A DNA stretch of 64,000 nt from CAJQGY01 sp905478015 (GTDB taxonomy: Bacteria; Pseudomonadota; Gammaproteobacteria; Magnimaribacterales; D2472), in assembly GCA_943788365.1 (NCBI GenBank), contig CALSPZ010000001.1:992001-1056000 (forward strand), given 5' to 3'. Made by a program: the position numbers and the translations under genes. Below are positions 35,426-43,954 of this stretch, in pieces; the stretch's first letter is position 1; every line of letters starts with the position of its first letter. Below the pieces are notes generated by a model, which was given only the letters and a program-made list of their open reading frames with translations, ran no database searches and had not been told where the DNA came from.

Positions 35426-35510
35426 TATTAAAATAAATTTAGCAACTGAATATTTTTAACTAGACTGTAGTAAAGTAATAAAGATTTATAATTATAAAAG
35501 GGGAAAAACT

Positions 35511-35909
35511 ATGTTCAATCACATTATGCTTGGGGCAACAGATATAGAAGCATCTAAGAAATTTTACGACGCAACGCTCGGCGTCTTAGGAGCAAAGCCT
35601 GGATTTAAACATATAGGTCACGGCGGGGTTGTTAGATACATGTACTTTTTAGAAGGAGGAGTAACATTTTTAATTACTGAGCCTCTTGATGGCAATCCAG
35701 CATCTCATGGAAATGGAGCAACAATAGGATTTAAGGCTAAAGATGGTGAAACGATTAATAAGTGGCATAAAGTTGGCGAGGAAAATGGAGGAGTGACCTG
35801 TGAAGATCCTCCAGGGGTCAGAGAGGGCGGTGGAATAAAAGCCTACCTTGGCTATTTAAGAGATCCATCAAATAATAAAATTTGCACAATGTGTAATATA
35901 AAATCTTGA
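35511..35909 (+). CDS. VOC/glyoxalase-like domain protein
   Basis: A single-domain vicinal-oxygen-chelate protein of 132 residues. The family-typical start (MFNHIMLGATDIEASKKFYD) is followed by metal ligands near HGNGATIGFKA and EVREGG-type segments. Likely small-molecule metabolism or detoxification. A TTG start of the next gene overlaps its last bases (TTGA), so the two are probably coupled. Confidence 0.78.
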   Translation: MFNHIMLGATDIEASKKFYDATLGVLGAKPGFKHIGHGGVVRYMYFLEGGVTFLITEPLDGNPASHGNGATIGFKAKDGETINKWHKVGEENGGVTCEDPPGVREGGGIKAYLGYLRDPSNNKICTMCNIKS

Positions 35910-37120
35910 TTAAATATTTTTCAATAGCACTTTTACTAATTATTATTGGTGCTGGTTTTATTTATGGGCCTAATTTAATTAGGCTTAACAATATGTTGAA
36001 TTTATATAATGAAGACAAAATTTCATACAACTTCATAAATATGAAGGAGATATTTAATTATACAAGCCCTATTAAAGCCTCTGAAAAGCCACACACTTTT
36101 GAGACTGCAAAGTTTGATTTGCCTGAAAGCTTTATCGATCCAGAAGGACTGGATAGAAACTTACAAGATGCGCTTATGCACTACAACACAGATGGCTTGA
36201 TTGTTCTAAAAGATGGAGTCATGCTCTATGAAAACTATTGGAATGATAACAATATATCTAGTCAACATATTTCTTGGTCTGTAGCTAAATCATTTTTATC
36301 AGCCCTCATTGGAATTGCCTTGAATGACGGTCTAATAGATAGCATTGATGATCCAATAACAAAGTATCTTGATGATTTTTATGGCACTGGATACGAAGGA
36401 GTTTCGATAAAAGATTTATTGCAGATGTCATCAGGAGTTAAGTTTAATGAGGATTATGGAGACCCCAAATCAGATATAAATAAGTTTGGAGAAGCCGTGG
36501 CCTTAGGCACTCCATTTAGAAAGTTTGCCAAAACTCTAGAAAGAGAAAGAGAGCCTGGAACATATAATCATTATGTAAGCATAGACTCGCAAATGCTGGG
36601 CATGCTAATAATGGAAGTCACGGGAAAACCTCTAGAAGATTACTTATATGAAAAAATATGGAATCAAATCGGAATGGAGAGTGAAGCATATTACTTAACA
36701 GATTCTGTTGGCGACGCCATGGCGCTTGGGGGCCTGAATGCAACTCTCCGCGACTATGCAAAGTTCGGTCAGTTATATCTTAATAAAGGTTTCTGGGAAG
36801 GGAATCAGGTTGTTCCTAGTGAATGGGTTAAAGCATCTCACTATCTAGACGCTCCGCATGTTCAGCCAATGGCTGGGGAGCTATCAGCCAATACCTGGGG
36901 CTATGGATACCAGTGGTGGGTTCCAGGATTTCCTATTACAGACTACACAGCAGCTGGAGTATATAATCAATATATCTATATTGACCCAGTTACAAATGTT
37001 GTTATAGCTAAGACCTCATCAAACCACAGATTTACCTCTGAAAGACAAGAGTCAAAAGATACTCATATTGCAATGTTCAGAGAAATAGCAAGAACTGCAA
37101 ATAATATTGAAGAAAATTAA
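35906..37120 (+). CDS. Serine hydrolase (beta-lactamase family), membrane-anchored
   Basis: Starting at TTG, the 404-residue protein has an N-terminal hydrophobic segment (about residues 4-20) that would anchor or export it. The S-x-x-K catalytic motif is in SWSVAKSFLSAL, a Y-x-S is in YNHYVSID, and GYGYQWW is near the C terminus. It resembles the class C beta-lactamase/DD-peptidase family of esterases. A relative lies at 27634. TTG is the only candidate start compatible with the coupled upstream gene. Confidence 0.83.
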   Translation: MIKYFSIALLLIIIGAGFIYGPNLIRLNNMLNLYNEDKISYNFINMKEIFNYTSPIKASEKPHTFETAKFDLPESFIDPEGLDRNLQDALMHYNTDGLIVLKDGVMLYENYWNDNNISSQHISWSVAKSFLSALIGIALNDGLIDSIDDPITKYLDDFYGTGYEGVSIKDLLQMSSGVKFNEDYGDPKSDINKFGEAVALGTPFRKFAKTLEREREPGTYNHYVSIDSQMLGMLIMEVTGKPLEDYLYEKIWNQIGMESEAYYLTDSVGDAMALGGLNATLRDYAKFGQLYLNKGFWEGNQVVPSEWVKASHYLDAPHVQPMAGELSANTWGYGYQWWVPGFPITDYTAAGVYNQYIYIDPVTNVVIAKTSSNHRFTSERQESKDTHIAMFREIARTANNIEEN

Positions 37121-37150
37121 AATAATAAGCAGCCTAATGGAGAGAAAATA

Positions 37151-37459
37151 ATGGAAAAAAAATATACAAATTTTAAAGACTTTTATCCTTACTACATATC
37201 AGAACATAGTCATAAAACTACGAAACTACTCCACTTCATTGGAACTACTTTCTCGTTATATTTTTTACTAAACTTTTTTTTATCTTTTGAAATTAAGTTT
37301 ATTTTTTATAGCTTAATAAGTGGATATGGATTTGCATGGGTCGCTCATTTCTTTATTGAAAAGAATAAACCAGCAACATTCACATATCCCTTCTATAGTT
37401 TTATTGCTGACCATGTGATGTACATAGAAATCATTAGAGGGAAGCATAGAATTTTATAA
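37151..37459 (+). CDS. DUF962 / Mpo1-like membrane protein
   Basis: The 102-residue protein has an H-x-x-G-T (HFIGTT) motif, two central hydrophobic helices and the AWVAHFFIEKNKPATF segment, matching DUF962 proteins related to yeast Mpo1, a 2-hydroxy fatty-acid dioxygenase. It precedes the sterol-desaturase-like gene by 3 bases, so lipid oxidation is plausible for both. Confidence 0.8.
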   Translation: MEKKYTNFKDFYPYYISEHSHKTTKLLHFIGTTFSLYFLLNFFLSFEIKFIFYSLISGYGFAWVAHFFIEKNKPATFTYPFYSFIADHVMYIEIIRGKHRIL

Positions 37460-37462
37460 ACT

Positions 37463-38281
37463 ATGGAAATTTATCAAATAGTCATTCTCTCAATATTTCT
37501 TTCCCTAGTTTTAGCAGAAATATTATTTACTAATTTTTTTAACAAAAATGGCCAAAGAACAAAAGATGGAGTTGTAGAGTTCTTTAGTTTTTTTCAAGTT
37601 TTATTTTTTGCACAACCTTTAGCCTTTGCTTTGGCATACGGACTAACCGATATCTTTGCTCCAAGCACCAAAGGTTTAATTTCAGAGTGGAGTGTTTTTG
37701 CCATAATAGGACTTCTATTAATTTTTGATGATCTTGCTCAATACCTTTGGCACAGATTATGTCATTCAGTACCAATTTTATATAACCTCCATAGACCCCA
37801 CCATGATCCAGAATATCTTTCTATAAGAGTGGTTTATAGAAATGGGCTTTTTTATTATCTTTTAATGCCAGGGCTTTGGTTTGCTGGAATATTATTTTAT
37901 ATGGGCTCAGGAGCCATATATTTCTTTTATATAGTTATAAAACAAGTAGTTATCTTTGGAGCACATACAGATCTTAGATGGGATAAAAAGCTTTATAAAA
38001 TAAAATGGATGCATCCAATAATGTGGGTACTGGAGAGAACGATATCCACGCCTTCAACGCATTGGGCTCATCACGGCAAACATGCATCTGATGAAAATAC
38101 ACACTACAAAGGAAATTATGGAAACCTGTTGTTTATTTGGGATATGATTTTTGGCACTGCAAAAATAACAAGAAAGTATCCAAAAGAAATTGGGGTAGAA
38201 AACTTATTTGATGCACCAGCTACCTACCAACTTTTATGGCCAATCTTTAAAGCGCCTGGTTCTAATAAACAATCTGACTGA
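37463..38281 (+). CDS. Sterol desaturase / fatty-acid hydroxylase family protein
   Basis: This 272-residue membrane protein has four or more helices and the histidine clusters LWHRLCHS, HRPHH and HWAHHGKHASDENTHY that bind a di-iron centre in the fatty-acid hydroxylase superfamily. The substrate could be a fatty acid, carotenoid or sterol-like molecule; the sequence alone does not say. It is in a row with DUF962 and DUF3445 genes. Confidence 0.83.
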   Translation: MEIYQIVILSIFLSLVLAEILFTNFFNKNGQRTKDGVVEFFSFFQVLFFAQPLAFALAYGLTDIFAPSTKGLISEWSVFAIIGLLLIFDDLAQYLWHRLCHSVPILYNLHRPHHDPEYLSIRVVYRNGLFYYLLMPGLWFAGILFYMGSGAIYFFYIVIKQVVIFGAHTDLRWDKKLYKIKWMHPIMWVLERTISTPSTHWAHHGKHASDENTHYKGNYGNLLFIWDMIFGTAKITRKYPKEIGVENLFDAPATYQLLWPIFKAPGSNKQSD

Positions 38282-38282
38282 C

Positions 38283-39068
38283 TTGAATATAAAACCTGAC
38301 CCAGTCTTTTGGAAGAATCCTCCATGGGGAAACGGCAAAGAAAAATATAGATTAGGCCTAAGTCCAATTCATAAAGACGAATGGTTAAATAGACAGATTG
38401 GATCAGAGCTAAAGAAGTATAAAAAAAACTTAATAGATGGCTCATACAGCCAAGTAATTGCTTCGACTAGTGACTCAAGTGAAGCACAAAATATTTTAAA
38501 TAAAACCTTTAAAGTAACTAATCAGTCTTACCCTGATTTAATAGCTGACATGAGTCTAACAGTTCAAGATGACCTTTGTTTAATTAGATCAGATGGTCAA
38601 CAAGAGCTTATAGCAGCTAGCGTCTGCTCACCTAGCTATTGGGATGTGCAATCAAAGATAGGAAAGCCTCTTCATGAAATACATCAGCCCGTAACAACTT
38701 TAAATAAAAAAATTGGAAGTAGAATTGCTCAATTTATAAGACAGGCTCCAGTTATGAAACCATTTGCAAGGCAGAATTGGCTTATCCATGGAGATACAAA
38801 TAGATTCCATCTTAAAGAAGAGAAAGGGCTGCAGCCCAACCCTCGCAAATGGTTTATAAGATCTGAAAAAGAGACCCTTTGCAGGTTTCATGATGCATAT
38901 TCTCTTTTTACTATTAATGTTATCTTCCAGCCACTTCATTTAATTTTTAACTACCCTGAAATAAAAAATAATCTTTTAAAAAGCATTGAAAGACTTGATG
39001 AGCATGAAGTTGAGTATTTTGGAGGTCGTAAGAAAATAGAAATCTTACTCAATTACCTTATCTCTTAA
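38283..39068 (+). CDS. DUF3445, heme-dependent oxidative N-demethylase-like protein
   Basis: The family is recognised by SLTVQDDLCLIRS, VCSPSYWDVQSKIGKPLHEIHQPV and NRFHLKEEKG, with NWLIHGDTN before it. Members are heme proteins thought to oxidise N-methyl groups. From a TTG at 38283 the length is about 261 residues. The frame also opens upstream to a TTG/ATG at 38208-38211, but that would overlap the desaturase gene, so I use the later start with reservation. Confidence 0.78.
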   Translation: MNIKPDPVFWKNPPWGNGKEKYRLGLSPIHKDEWLNRQIGSELKKYKKNLIDGSYSQVIASTSDSSEAQNILNKTFKVTNQSYPDLIADMSLTVQDDLCLIRSDGQQELIAASVCSPSYWDVQSKIGKPLHEIHQPVTTLNKKIGSRIAQFIRQAPVMKPFARQNWLIHGDTNRFHLKEEKGLQPNPRKWFIRSEKETLCRFHDAYSLFTINVIFQPLHLIFNYPEIKNNLLKSIERLDEHEVEYFGGRKKIEILLNYLIS

Positions 39069-39109
39069 ATATAGTAAGATTACATTAAACTATTTTATAG
39101 GGGTGAAAT

Positions 39110-39610
39110 ATGTTCGGTGGAATTTCTTTAATTGGTTGGTTTCATAGCATCTTAGGTATAGCGGCTATCTTGGTTGGGCTTTATTTATTACTAAGAGATA
39201 GATTTATCTTTATGGATACTAAGCTAGCAAAATTTTACTTATTAAGCACAGTAATTACTTGCGCTTCATCCTTTCTTCTATATGGAGCAACAGGCTCATT
39301 TAACACTGCGCATTGGCTTTCAGTGATAACTATACTGGCAGTCTTGTTTGCATTAGGCCTAGATAGGTTTAATGTTTTTGGTTTCTTAAATGTTTATTTT
39401 AAACAACTAGCCCTTACTGGGACGGTCTTCTTTAGCATGCTTCCTACAACTGCAGAGGTCTTACAAAGACTACCTCCAAGCGATCCGTTTGCAGATTCCA
39501 TTGAGGACCCATTAGTTCAAAGTTTTTATATGGCCTATGTTGTTATTTTTGGAATATTTTCAATTTATCAAGTAACTAGAATTTATAAAGGAGATAGCGA
39601 TGGCGCCTAA
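39110..39610 (+). CDS. Polytopic membrane protein, unknown
   Basis: The 166-residue product has five hydrophobic segments, few charged residues and no recognised family motif. RBS GGGGTG precedes the ATG. Its last bases overlap the start of the aldehyde dehydrogenase gene by 11, so it may be co-transcribed with that operon. I propose no function. Confidence 0.55.
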   Translation: MFGGISLIGWFHSILGIAAILVGLYLLLRDRFIFMDTKLAKFYLLSTVITCASSFLLYGATGSFNTAHWLSVITILAVLFALGLDRFNVFGFLNVYFKQLALTGTVFFSMLPTTAEVLQRLPPSDPFADSIEDPLVQSFYMAYVVIFGIFSIYQVTRIYKGDSDGA

Positions 39611-40973
39611 TGAGCATCATGAAAAGATTGAGGTCTCAAAACAGGCATTTCTGAATTGGAGAAAAGTTCCTGCTCCACTAAGAGGCGAGATAATAAGACA
39701 ATTTGGTAATGAGCTTAGAGAAAATAAGGTTGAATTAGCAAAGATAATAACCGAAGAGGCAAGAAAAATTGTTTCTGAGGCAGAGGGCGAGGTGCAAGAG
39801 GCAATAGATATGTGCGATTTTGCAACTGGTCTTAGTAGGCAGTTATATGGATTAACAATGCCAAGTGAAAGACCAGATCACAGGCTGCAAGAGTTATGGC
39901 AACCAATAGGAGTAGTAGGCTGCATCACAGCATTCAACTTTCCAATGGCAGTATTTGCTTGGAATTTTTGCTTAGCAGCAGTTTGTGGGAATAGTATTAT
40001 TTGGAAGCCCAGCCCCCATTCCAATAAATGCGCCGAGGCAATTAAAAAGATTTGGGATAAAGTTGCTGGCGATCATAAAAATCTTGTACAAATATTAAAA
40101 GGTGGCAATGAAGAAGCAATAGCTCTATGTAATGACGCAAATATTCCATTAATTTCTGCTACTGGCAGCACAAAAATGGGTAAAGATTTAGCTCCACTTG
40201 TTGCTGCAAGACTAGGGAGATCATTGCTTGAGCTTGGAGGAAATAATGCAGCCATCGTATGTCCTACTGCAGATATTGATCTAACAGTAAAAGGAATAAC
40301 CTTTTCAGCATGTGGAACAACAGGCCAGAGATGTACCAGTCTAAGAAGAGCATTTATTCATGAAGATATCTATGATGATTTCATGACTAAGTTACACGCA
40401 TATTATCGTTCTCTTAAAATTGGAGATCCCTCAGAACCCTCTTCGCAGCTCGGCCCATTAATTTCTAAAGAAAGCTTTGATTCGATGCAAAGTACATTAG
40501 AGAATATAAGGTCAAGGAATATACAAGTAACGGGTGGAGAAAGAATTAACATTGAAGATCCAAATCAATATTATGTTAAACCTGCAATTGTTGAAGTTGA
40601 AAATATAGAGCCAGAGATGCTTCATGAGGTTTTTGCACCAATTTTATATGTTAAAAAATTTACCAATCTTCAAGATGCAATTCGAATGCAGAATGACGTT
40701 AAGCAGGGGCTAAGCAGCTCAATATTTACAAATGATATTAGGGAGTCAGAGCTATTTTTGAGCTCTGAAGGAAGTGATTGCGGAATAGCAAATGTAAATA
40801 TTGGCACTAGCGGAGCAGAAATTGGTGGCGCATTTGGAGGAGAAAAGGATACAGGCGGAGGTCGAGAGTCTGGGTCTGATGCTTGGAAAGCTTATATGAG
40901 AAGAGTAACAGCAACGGTGAACCATGGCTCAGAATTGCCATTGGCACAGGGAGTAGAATTTGATGAAGCATAG
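39600..40973 (+). CDS. Aldehyde dehydrogenase, ALDH7 type (probable aminoadipate-semialdehyde dehydrogenase)
   Basis: The 457-residue enzyme has the ALDH7-like segment PSERPDHRLQELWQPIGVVG, the NAD-binding region, the catalytic glutamate in LELGGNNAA and the nucleophile in GQRCTSLRR. ALDH7 members oxidise alpha-aminoadipate semialdehyde (from piperideine-6-carboxylate) in lysine breakdown. AAGGAG lies before the ATG. The downstream saccharopine dehydrogenase-like gene overlaps and supports a lysine-catabolic role. Confidence 0.85.
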   Translation: MAPNEHHEKIEVSKQAFLNWRKVPAPLRGEIIRQFGNELRENKVELAKIITEEARKIVSEAEGEVQEAIDMCDFATGLSRQLYGLTMPSERPDHRLQELWQPIGVVGCITAFNFPMAVFAWNFCLAAVCGNSIIWKPSPHSNKCAEAIKKIWDKVAGDHKNLVQILKGGNEEAIALCNDANIPLISATGSTKMGKDLAPLVAARLGRSLLELGGNNAAIVCPTADIDLTVKGITFSACGTTGQRCTSLRRAFIHEDIYDDFMTKLHAYYRSLKIGDPSEPSSQLGPLISKESFDSMQSTLENIRSRNIQVTGGERINIEDPNQYYVKPAIVEVENIEPEMLHEVFAPILYVKKFTNLQDAIRMQNDVKQGLSSSIFTNDIRESELFLSSEGSDCGIANVNIGTSGAEIGGAFGGEKDTGGGRESGSDAWKAYMRRVTATVNHGSELPLAQGVEFDEA

Positions 40974-41970
40974 AGTAGCAATTATAGGAAAAGGAAATAT
41001 TGGATGGGCAATCAAAGAGCTTTTAAAAAATGATTATGAAGTAAAGCAAGGAGATATTACCGAAGGTCTTGATGCTAGAGATATTGATCAGGTAAGAGCG
41101 TTTTTAAAAGATGTTGATGCAGTCATTTCAGCTGGACCATTTGCTATCAATAAAAATATTGGCGCTGTAGCTGCTGAACTTAATATTGGATATTTTGACC
41201 TTACCGAAGATGTAGAAACTACAGAGTTTATAAGAGGCATCAAATCTAACAATGTAATGATGCCGCAATGCGGACTTGCCCCTGGAGCTATCAATATTTG
41301 TGCTGCATCTTTAATGAAAGAGTTTGATCATGTAAGCGAGGTTATGATGAGAGTAGGAGCCTTGCCAAGGTTCACAACCAATGAGATGAGCTATTATCTA
41401 AGCTGGTCAACCAATGGCCTTATAAATGAATACTGCAATGAAGCAGATGCAATATATGAAGGGAAATCTATAAAGGTTATGCCATTAGAAGGGGCTGAAA
41501 AAATGATAATTGAAGGTGAAAGCTACGAGGCTTTTAATACAAGCGGAGGGTGTGCAACTATGTGTGAGACATTTGAAAATAAAGTAGACAACCTTAGCTA
41601 TAAGACAATTAGATATCCAGGCCATCTTAATCATATGAAATTCTTATTTAACGATCTTCATCTTAAGAAGAATAAAGATGTTCTAGAGAAACTTTTTGAC
41701 AAAGAAGTCCCAAGAACAACCAATGATGTGATTATATTTTTTGTCAAAGTAATTGGAGAGATAGACGGAATTCTTCAAGAAAAAACATACTTAAGGAAAA
41801 TATATGGTGATGAAAGATTTAGTGCAATTCAAAGAACCACTGCATCTGGCGTATGCAGCTGTTTAGAAATGTATTTTAAAGATCAGATTCCAAAAAATGG
41901 ATTTACTAAACAAGAATCTATTGTTTGGGAGGACTTTACGTCCAATCAATTTGGTAGTGTTTACTTATAA
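40963..41970 (+). CDS. Saccharopine dehydrogenase-like NAD(P)-dependent oxidoreductase
   Basis: This 335-residue protein has a Rossmann loop GKGNIG and the characteristic segment VDAVISAGPFAINKNIGAVAAELNIGYFDLTED, then PQCGLAPGAINI. The family includes saccharopine reductases and lysine-6-dehydrogenases. The ATG at 40963 is the main candidate; a TTG lies one codon upstream. It overlaps the ALDH7 gene by 11 bases. A joint path from lysine to aminoadipate is likely, but which of the two chemistries is used is uncertain. Confidence 0.83.
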   Translation: MKHRVAIIGKGNIGWAIKELLKNDYEVKQGDITEGLDARDIDQVRAFLKDVDAVISAGPFAINKNIGAVAAELNIGYFDLTEDVETTEFIRGIKSNNVMMPQCGLAPGAINICAASLMKEFDHVSEVMMRVGALPRFTTNEMSYYLSWSTNGLINEYCNEADAIYEGKSIKVMPLEGAEKMIIEGESYEAFNTSGGCATMCETFENKVDNLSYKTIRYPGHLNHMKFLFNDLHLKKNKDVLEKLFDKEVPRTTNDVIIFFVKVIGEIDGILQEKTYLRKIYGDERFSAIQRTTASGVCSCLEMYFKDQIPKNGFTKQESIVWEDFTSNQFGSVYL

Positions 41971-41971
41971 T

Positions 41972-42166
41972 CTAATCTTTATGGATAAATATCTCTTCAA
42001 GAGATACTTCAAAAAACCTTGTAAGCTTAATTGTTAAAGTCAAAGAGGGGTCAAATTTACCATTTTCGATTGAATTGATTGTCTGCCTACTTACCTCAAG
42101 ATAATGAGCCAAATCTCCCTGGCTAATGCCCTTAAGTTTTCTGAGTTTTTTAAGATTATTTTCCAT
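41972..42166 (-). CDS. Small XRE-family transcriptional regulator
   Basis: The 64-residue protein is a single helix-turn-helix domain: NNLKKLRKLKGISQGDLAHYLEVSRQTINSIENGKFDPSLTLTIKLTRFFEVSLEEIF. It follows the membrane-protein gene at 42172-42624 by five bases on the same strand, the usual order for autoregulated regulator plus membrane-protein pairs. The strong promoter with a palindrome in front of the pair is described separately. Confidence 0.87.
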   Translation of the reverse strand: MENNLKKLRKLKGISQGDLAHYLEVSRQTINSIENGKFDPSLTLTIKLTRFFEVSLEEIFIHKD

Positions 42167-42171
42167 TTATC

Positions 42172-42624
42172 TTAAGAATTCCTGTGGAAACGATATCCGC
42201 CAATCGCTGCGCCTATGGCGAAAGCTATAAAGAACTCATAATAAGAAGGTTGAAAATCAAAATATGGCGCCATCAATGAAATTACCATTCCAAGGAATAA
42301 AAAGCTAACAGCACCCCAGCTTAAGACATAATCATGGTACTTTCTAAAAAGCTCATCTTGCGTTTTCAGAAATCTTATATAAAAAAATATTCCAGCACCC
42401 CAGCATATAACCACAGATATTCTTGCAATGGTAAATAAAGATTCTGTATTGTAACCAATTTCATTGGAAGCGCTCAAGATCCCAGCAGCACCTCCTGAAA
42501 GATGAATGCCCCAAGCAATTGCTCCCAAAAAAACAAGAACCATAGAGGTAATATAATTTTTTTTGTCTTTTTTGTTCAAGGACTTCACATCAATCCAAGA
42601 ACCATAAAATGAAATTTTAGCCAT
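42172..42624 (-). CDS. Four-helix membrane protein paired with the XRE regulator
   Basis: The 150-residue product has four hydrophobic segments and a central charged loop with KTQDELFRKYHDY. It resembles the small membrane proteins found beside XRE regulators (DUF2178-like by memory, weak). The regulator gene follows 5 bases downstream; the promoter upstream (42642-42671) has consensus -35 and -10 elements, so the pair is likely well expressed and probably self-regulated. Confidence 0.6.
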   Translation of the reverse strand: MAKISFYGSWIDVKSLNKKDKKNYITSMVLVFLGAIAWGIHLSGGAAGILSASNEIGYNTESLFTIARISVVICWGAGIFFYIRFLKTQDELFRKYHDYVLSWGAVSFLFLGMVISLMAPYFDFQPSYYEFFIAFAIGAAIGGYRFHRNS

Positions 42625-42641
42625 AATTTTTTCCTCAATTC

Positions 42642-42671
42642 ATTATATTTTAATAAAAATTAAAATGTCAA
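42642..42671 (-). promoter_or_regulatory. Consensus sigma70 promoter of the XRE/membrane-protein pair
   Basis: On the minus strand TTGACA (42671-42666) is followed after 18 bases by TATAAT (42647-42642). The start codon at 42624 lies 17 bases further with GAGG before it. Both hexamers are perfect matches to the consensus, rare in this window. Confidence 0.7.
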
Positions 42672-42682
42672 GTTTACTTTAC
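42667..42682. promoter_or_regulatory. Imperfect palindrome over the -35 element, likely operator
   Basis: The 16 bases GTCAAGTTTACTTTAC (plus strand) match their own reverse complement at 12 of 16 positions (centre AAGT-TT-ACTT) and overlap the -35 hexamer. An XRE repressor encoded by the same operon is the obvious candidate to bind it. This is inference from position and symmetry. Confidence 0.45.
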
Positions 42683-42748
42683 AAATAATTATTTAATGTT
42701 TTTATAAAAAAAAGTGAAATAAGAGAAAAAAAATGCAATACTTTATTC

Positions 42749-43240
42749 ATGAAATACAAACTTTACATTCTGCCACTTATATTTATTCTATTAACGTCTG
42801 GTTGCGCTTTGATAACAGATGAGTATCAAGCAAATCAAAGAAAAGTTATTGCATATCTATTAGAGGATCTCCCATTGCCTGATGACGCAGAGATTGTAAA
42901 AGCTCCAACTGTTCTTCTTGGAACAGGGGAATCAATATCTGGACGAATAATTTTAACTTCAAATTTTAGCCCAGCTGAAAATCTTATTTTTTATGGCACA
43001 GAAACTCTATCAACAGGATGGAGGCTTATTTCATCAAAAGTTGGAGAAGAAGTAACACTCGTCTATGCAAAAAATGGAAGATTTGCAACTATATACTTAA
43101 GCCCAAAAGAAACATTTCAAGGTTTTATGACGGGAGATTACGGAAGTGACATTGATATTTCAGTAGTCCATCCAGATGCGATTGGCGTTCAAAATCCATA
43201 CGATCAACTTGAGTACGAGGACCTTCCCGAAACTCCTTAG
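42749..43240 (+). CDS. Lipoprotein, unknown
   Basis: The 163-residue product has a lipobox ending at Cys19 (LTSGC). The mature part is about 145 residues, mostly beta-rich by composition, without recognised motif. A two-sided gap of 124 bases separates it from the divergent XRE pair. It could be an outer-membrane lipoprotein. Confidence 0.6.
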   Translation: MKYKLYILPLIFILLTSGCALITDEYQANQRKVIAYLLEDLPLPDDAEIVKAPTVLLGTGESISGRIILTSNFSPAENLIFYGTETLSTGWRLISSKVGEEVTLVYAKNGRFATIYLSPKETFQGFMTGDYGSDIDISVVHPDAIGVQNPYDQLEYEDLPETP

Positions 43241-43261
43241 ATCGTTTCAGGAAATAGTATT

Positions 43262-43954
43262 ATGGCGCCTTTAAATTTACTAGGTCCTGCCCACTTAATT
43301 ATTGTTAGTTTGTGTATTTTAGGAATAATTTACATACCTAAGCTTTTCGTAAACTCATCTCAGAGAGCAAAGTTAAACTTAGCTTATGCAATTATTGCTC
43401 TAATTCTTGTTAATCAAAGCATGGATTTATATTTTGAAGGCTATCTAGGAGGTAAATGGAAACTTGGGCTTCCGCTTCATCTCTGTGATTTTTCATCTTT
43501 TTCTATTGCAATATATCTGATAACTAAGCAGCGAGCATTTTTCCTATTCGCCTTCTTTTTTGGAATAGCTGGAGGCGGTATGTCGATTCTTACGCCTGAT
43601 GTTTTGTTCGGATTCCCAGATATATTCTATATTCAAAATCAAATTGGGCACATGATGATAATACTTGGTGTCTCCTATGGAATGATTCTAGACAACCAAA
43701 GACCATATCTTGGTGATGTCCATAGAGTGCTTATTTTTACATCACTTCTCCTAATCGTAATGTATGGAGTTAATTATTTGCTCGGGCATCCAGCAAATTA
43801 TTGGTTTCTAATAGAAAAGCCAATAGGTGATAATTTAATGTCTCTTATGCGACCCGAACCATTTCATATTATTGATTTATATTTCGTAGCAGTTTTAGCT
43901 TGTTACTTGTTATATGTTCCTTTTTATATAAAGGATACAAGGATCAGCAAATGA
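43262..43954 (+). CDS. YwaF-like integral membrane protein
   Basis: This 230-residue protein has seven hydrophobic segments and YwaF/TIGR02206-type features: LGLPLHLCDFSSF, GGGMSILTPDVLF, an H-x-x-M in IGHMMIILG and a C-terminal MRPEPFHIIDLYF. The family is widespread and of unknown function. The stop overlaps the next gene's ATG (ATGA), so it is translated with the acyltransferase. Confidence 0.72.
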   Translation: MAPLNLLGPAHLIIVSLCILGIIYIPKLFVNSSQRAKLNLAYAIIALILVNQSMDLYFEGYLGGKWKLGLPLHLCDFSSFSIAIYLITKQRAFFLFAFFFGIAGGGMSILTPDVLFGFPDIFYIQNQIGHMMIILGVSYGMILDNQRPYLGDVHRVLIFTSLLLIVMYGVNYLLGHPANYWFLIEKPIGDNLMSLMRPEPFHIIDLYFVAVLACYLLYVPFYIKDTRISK

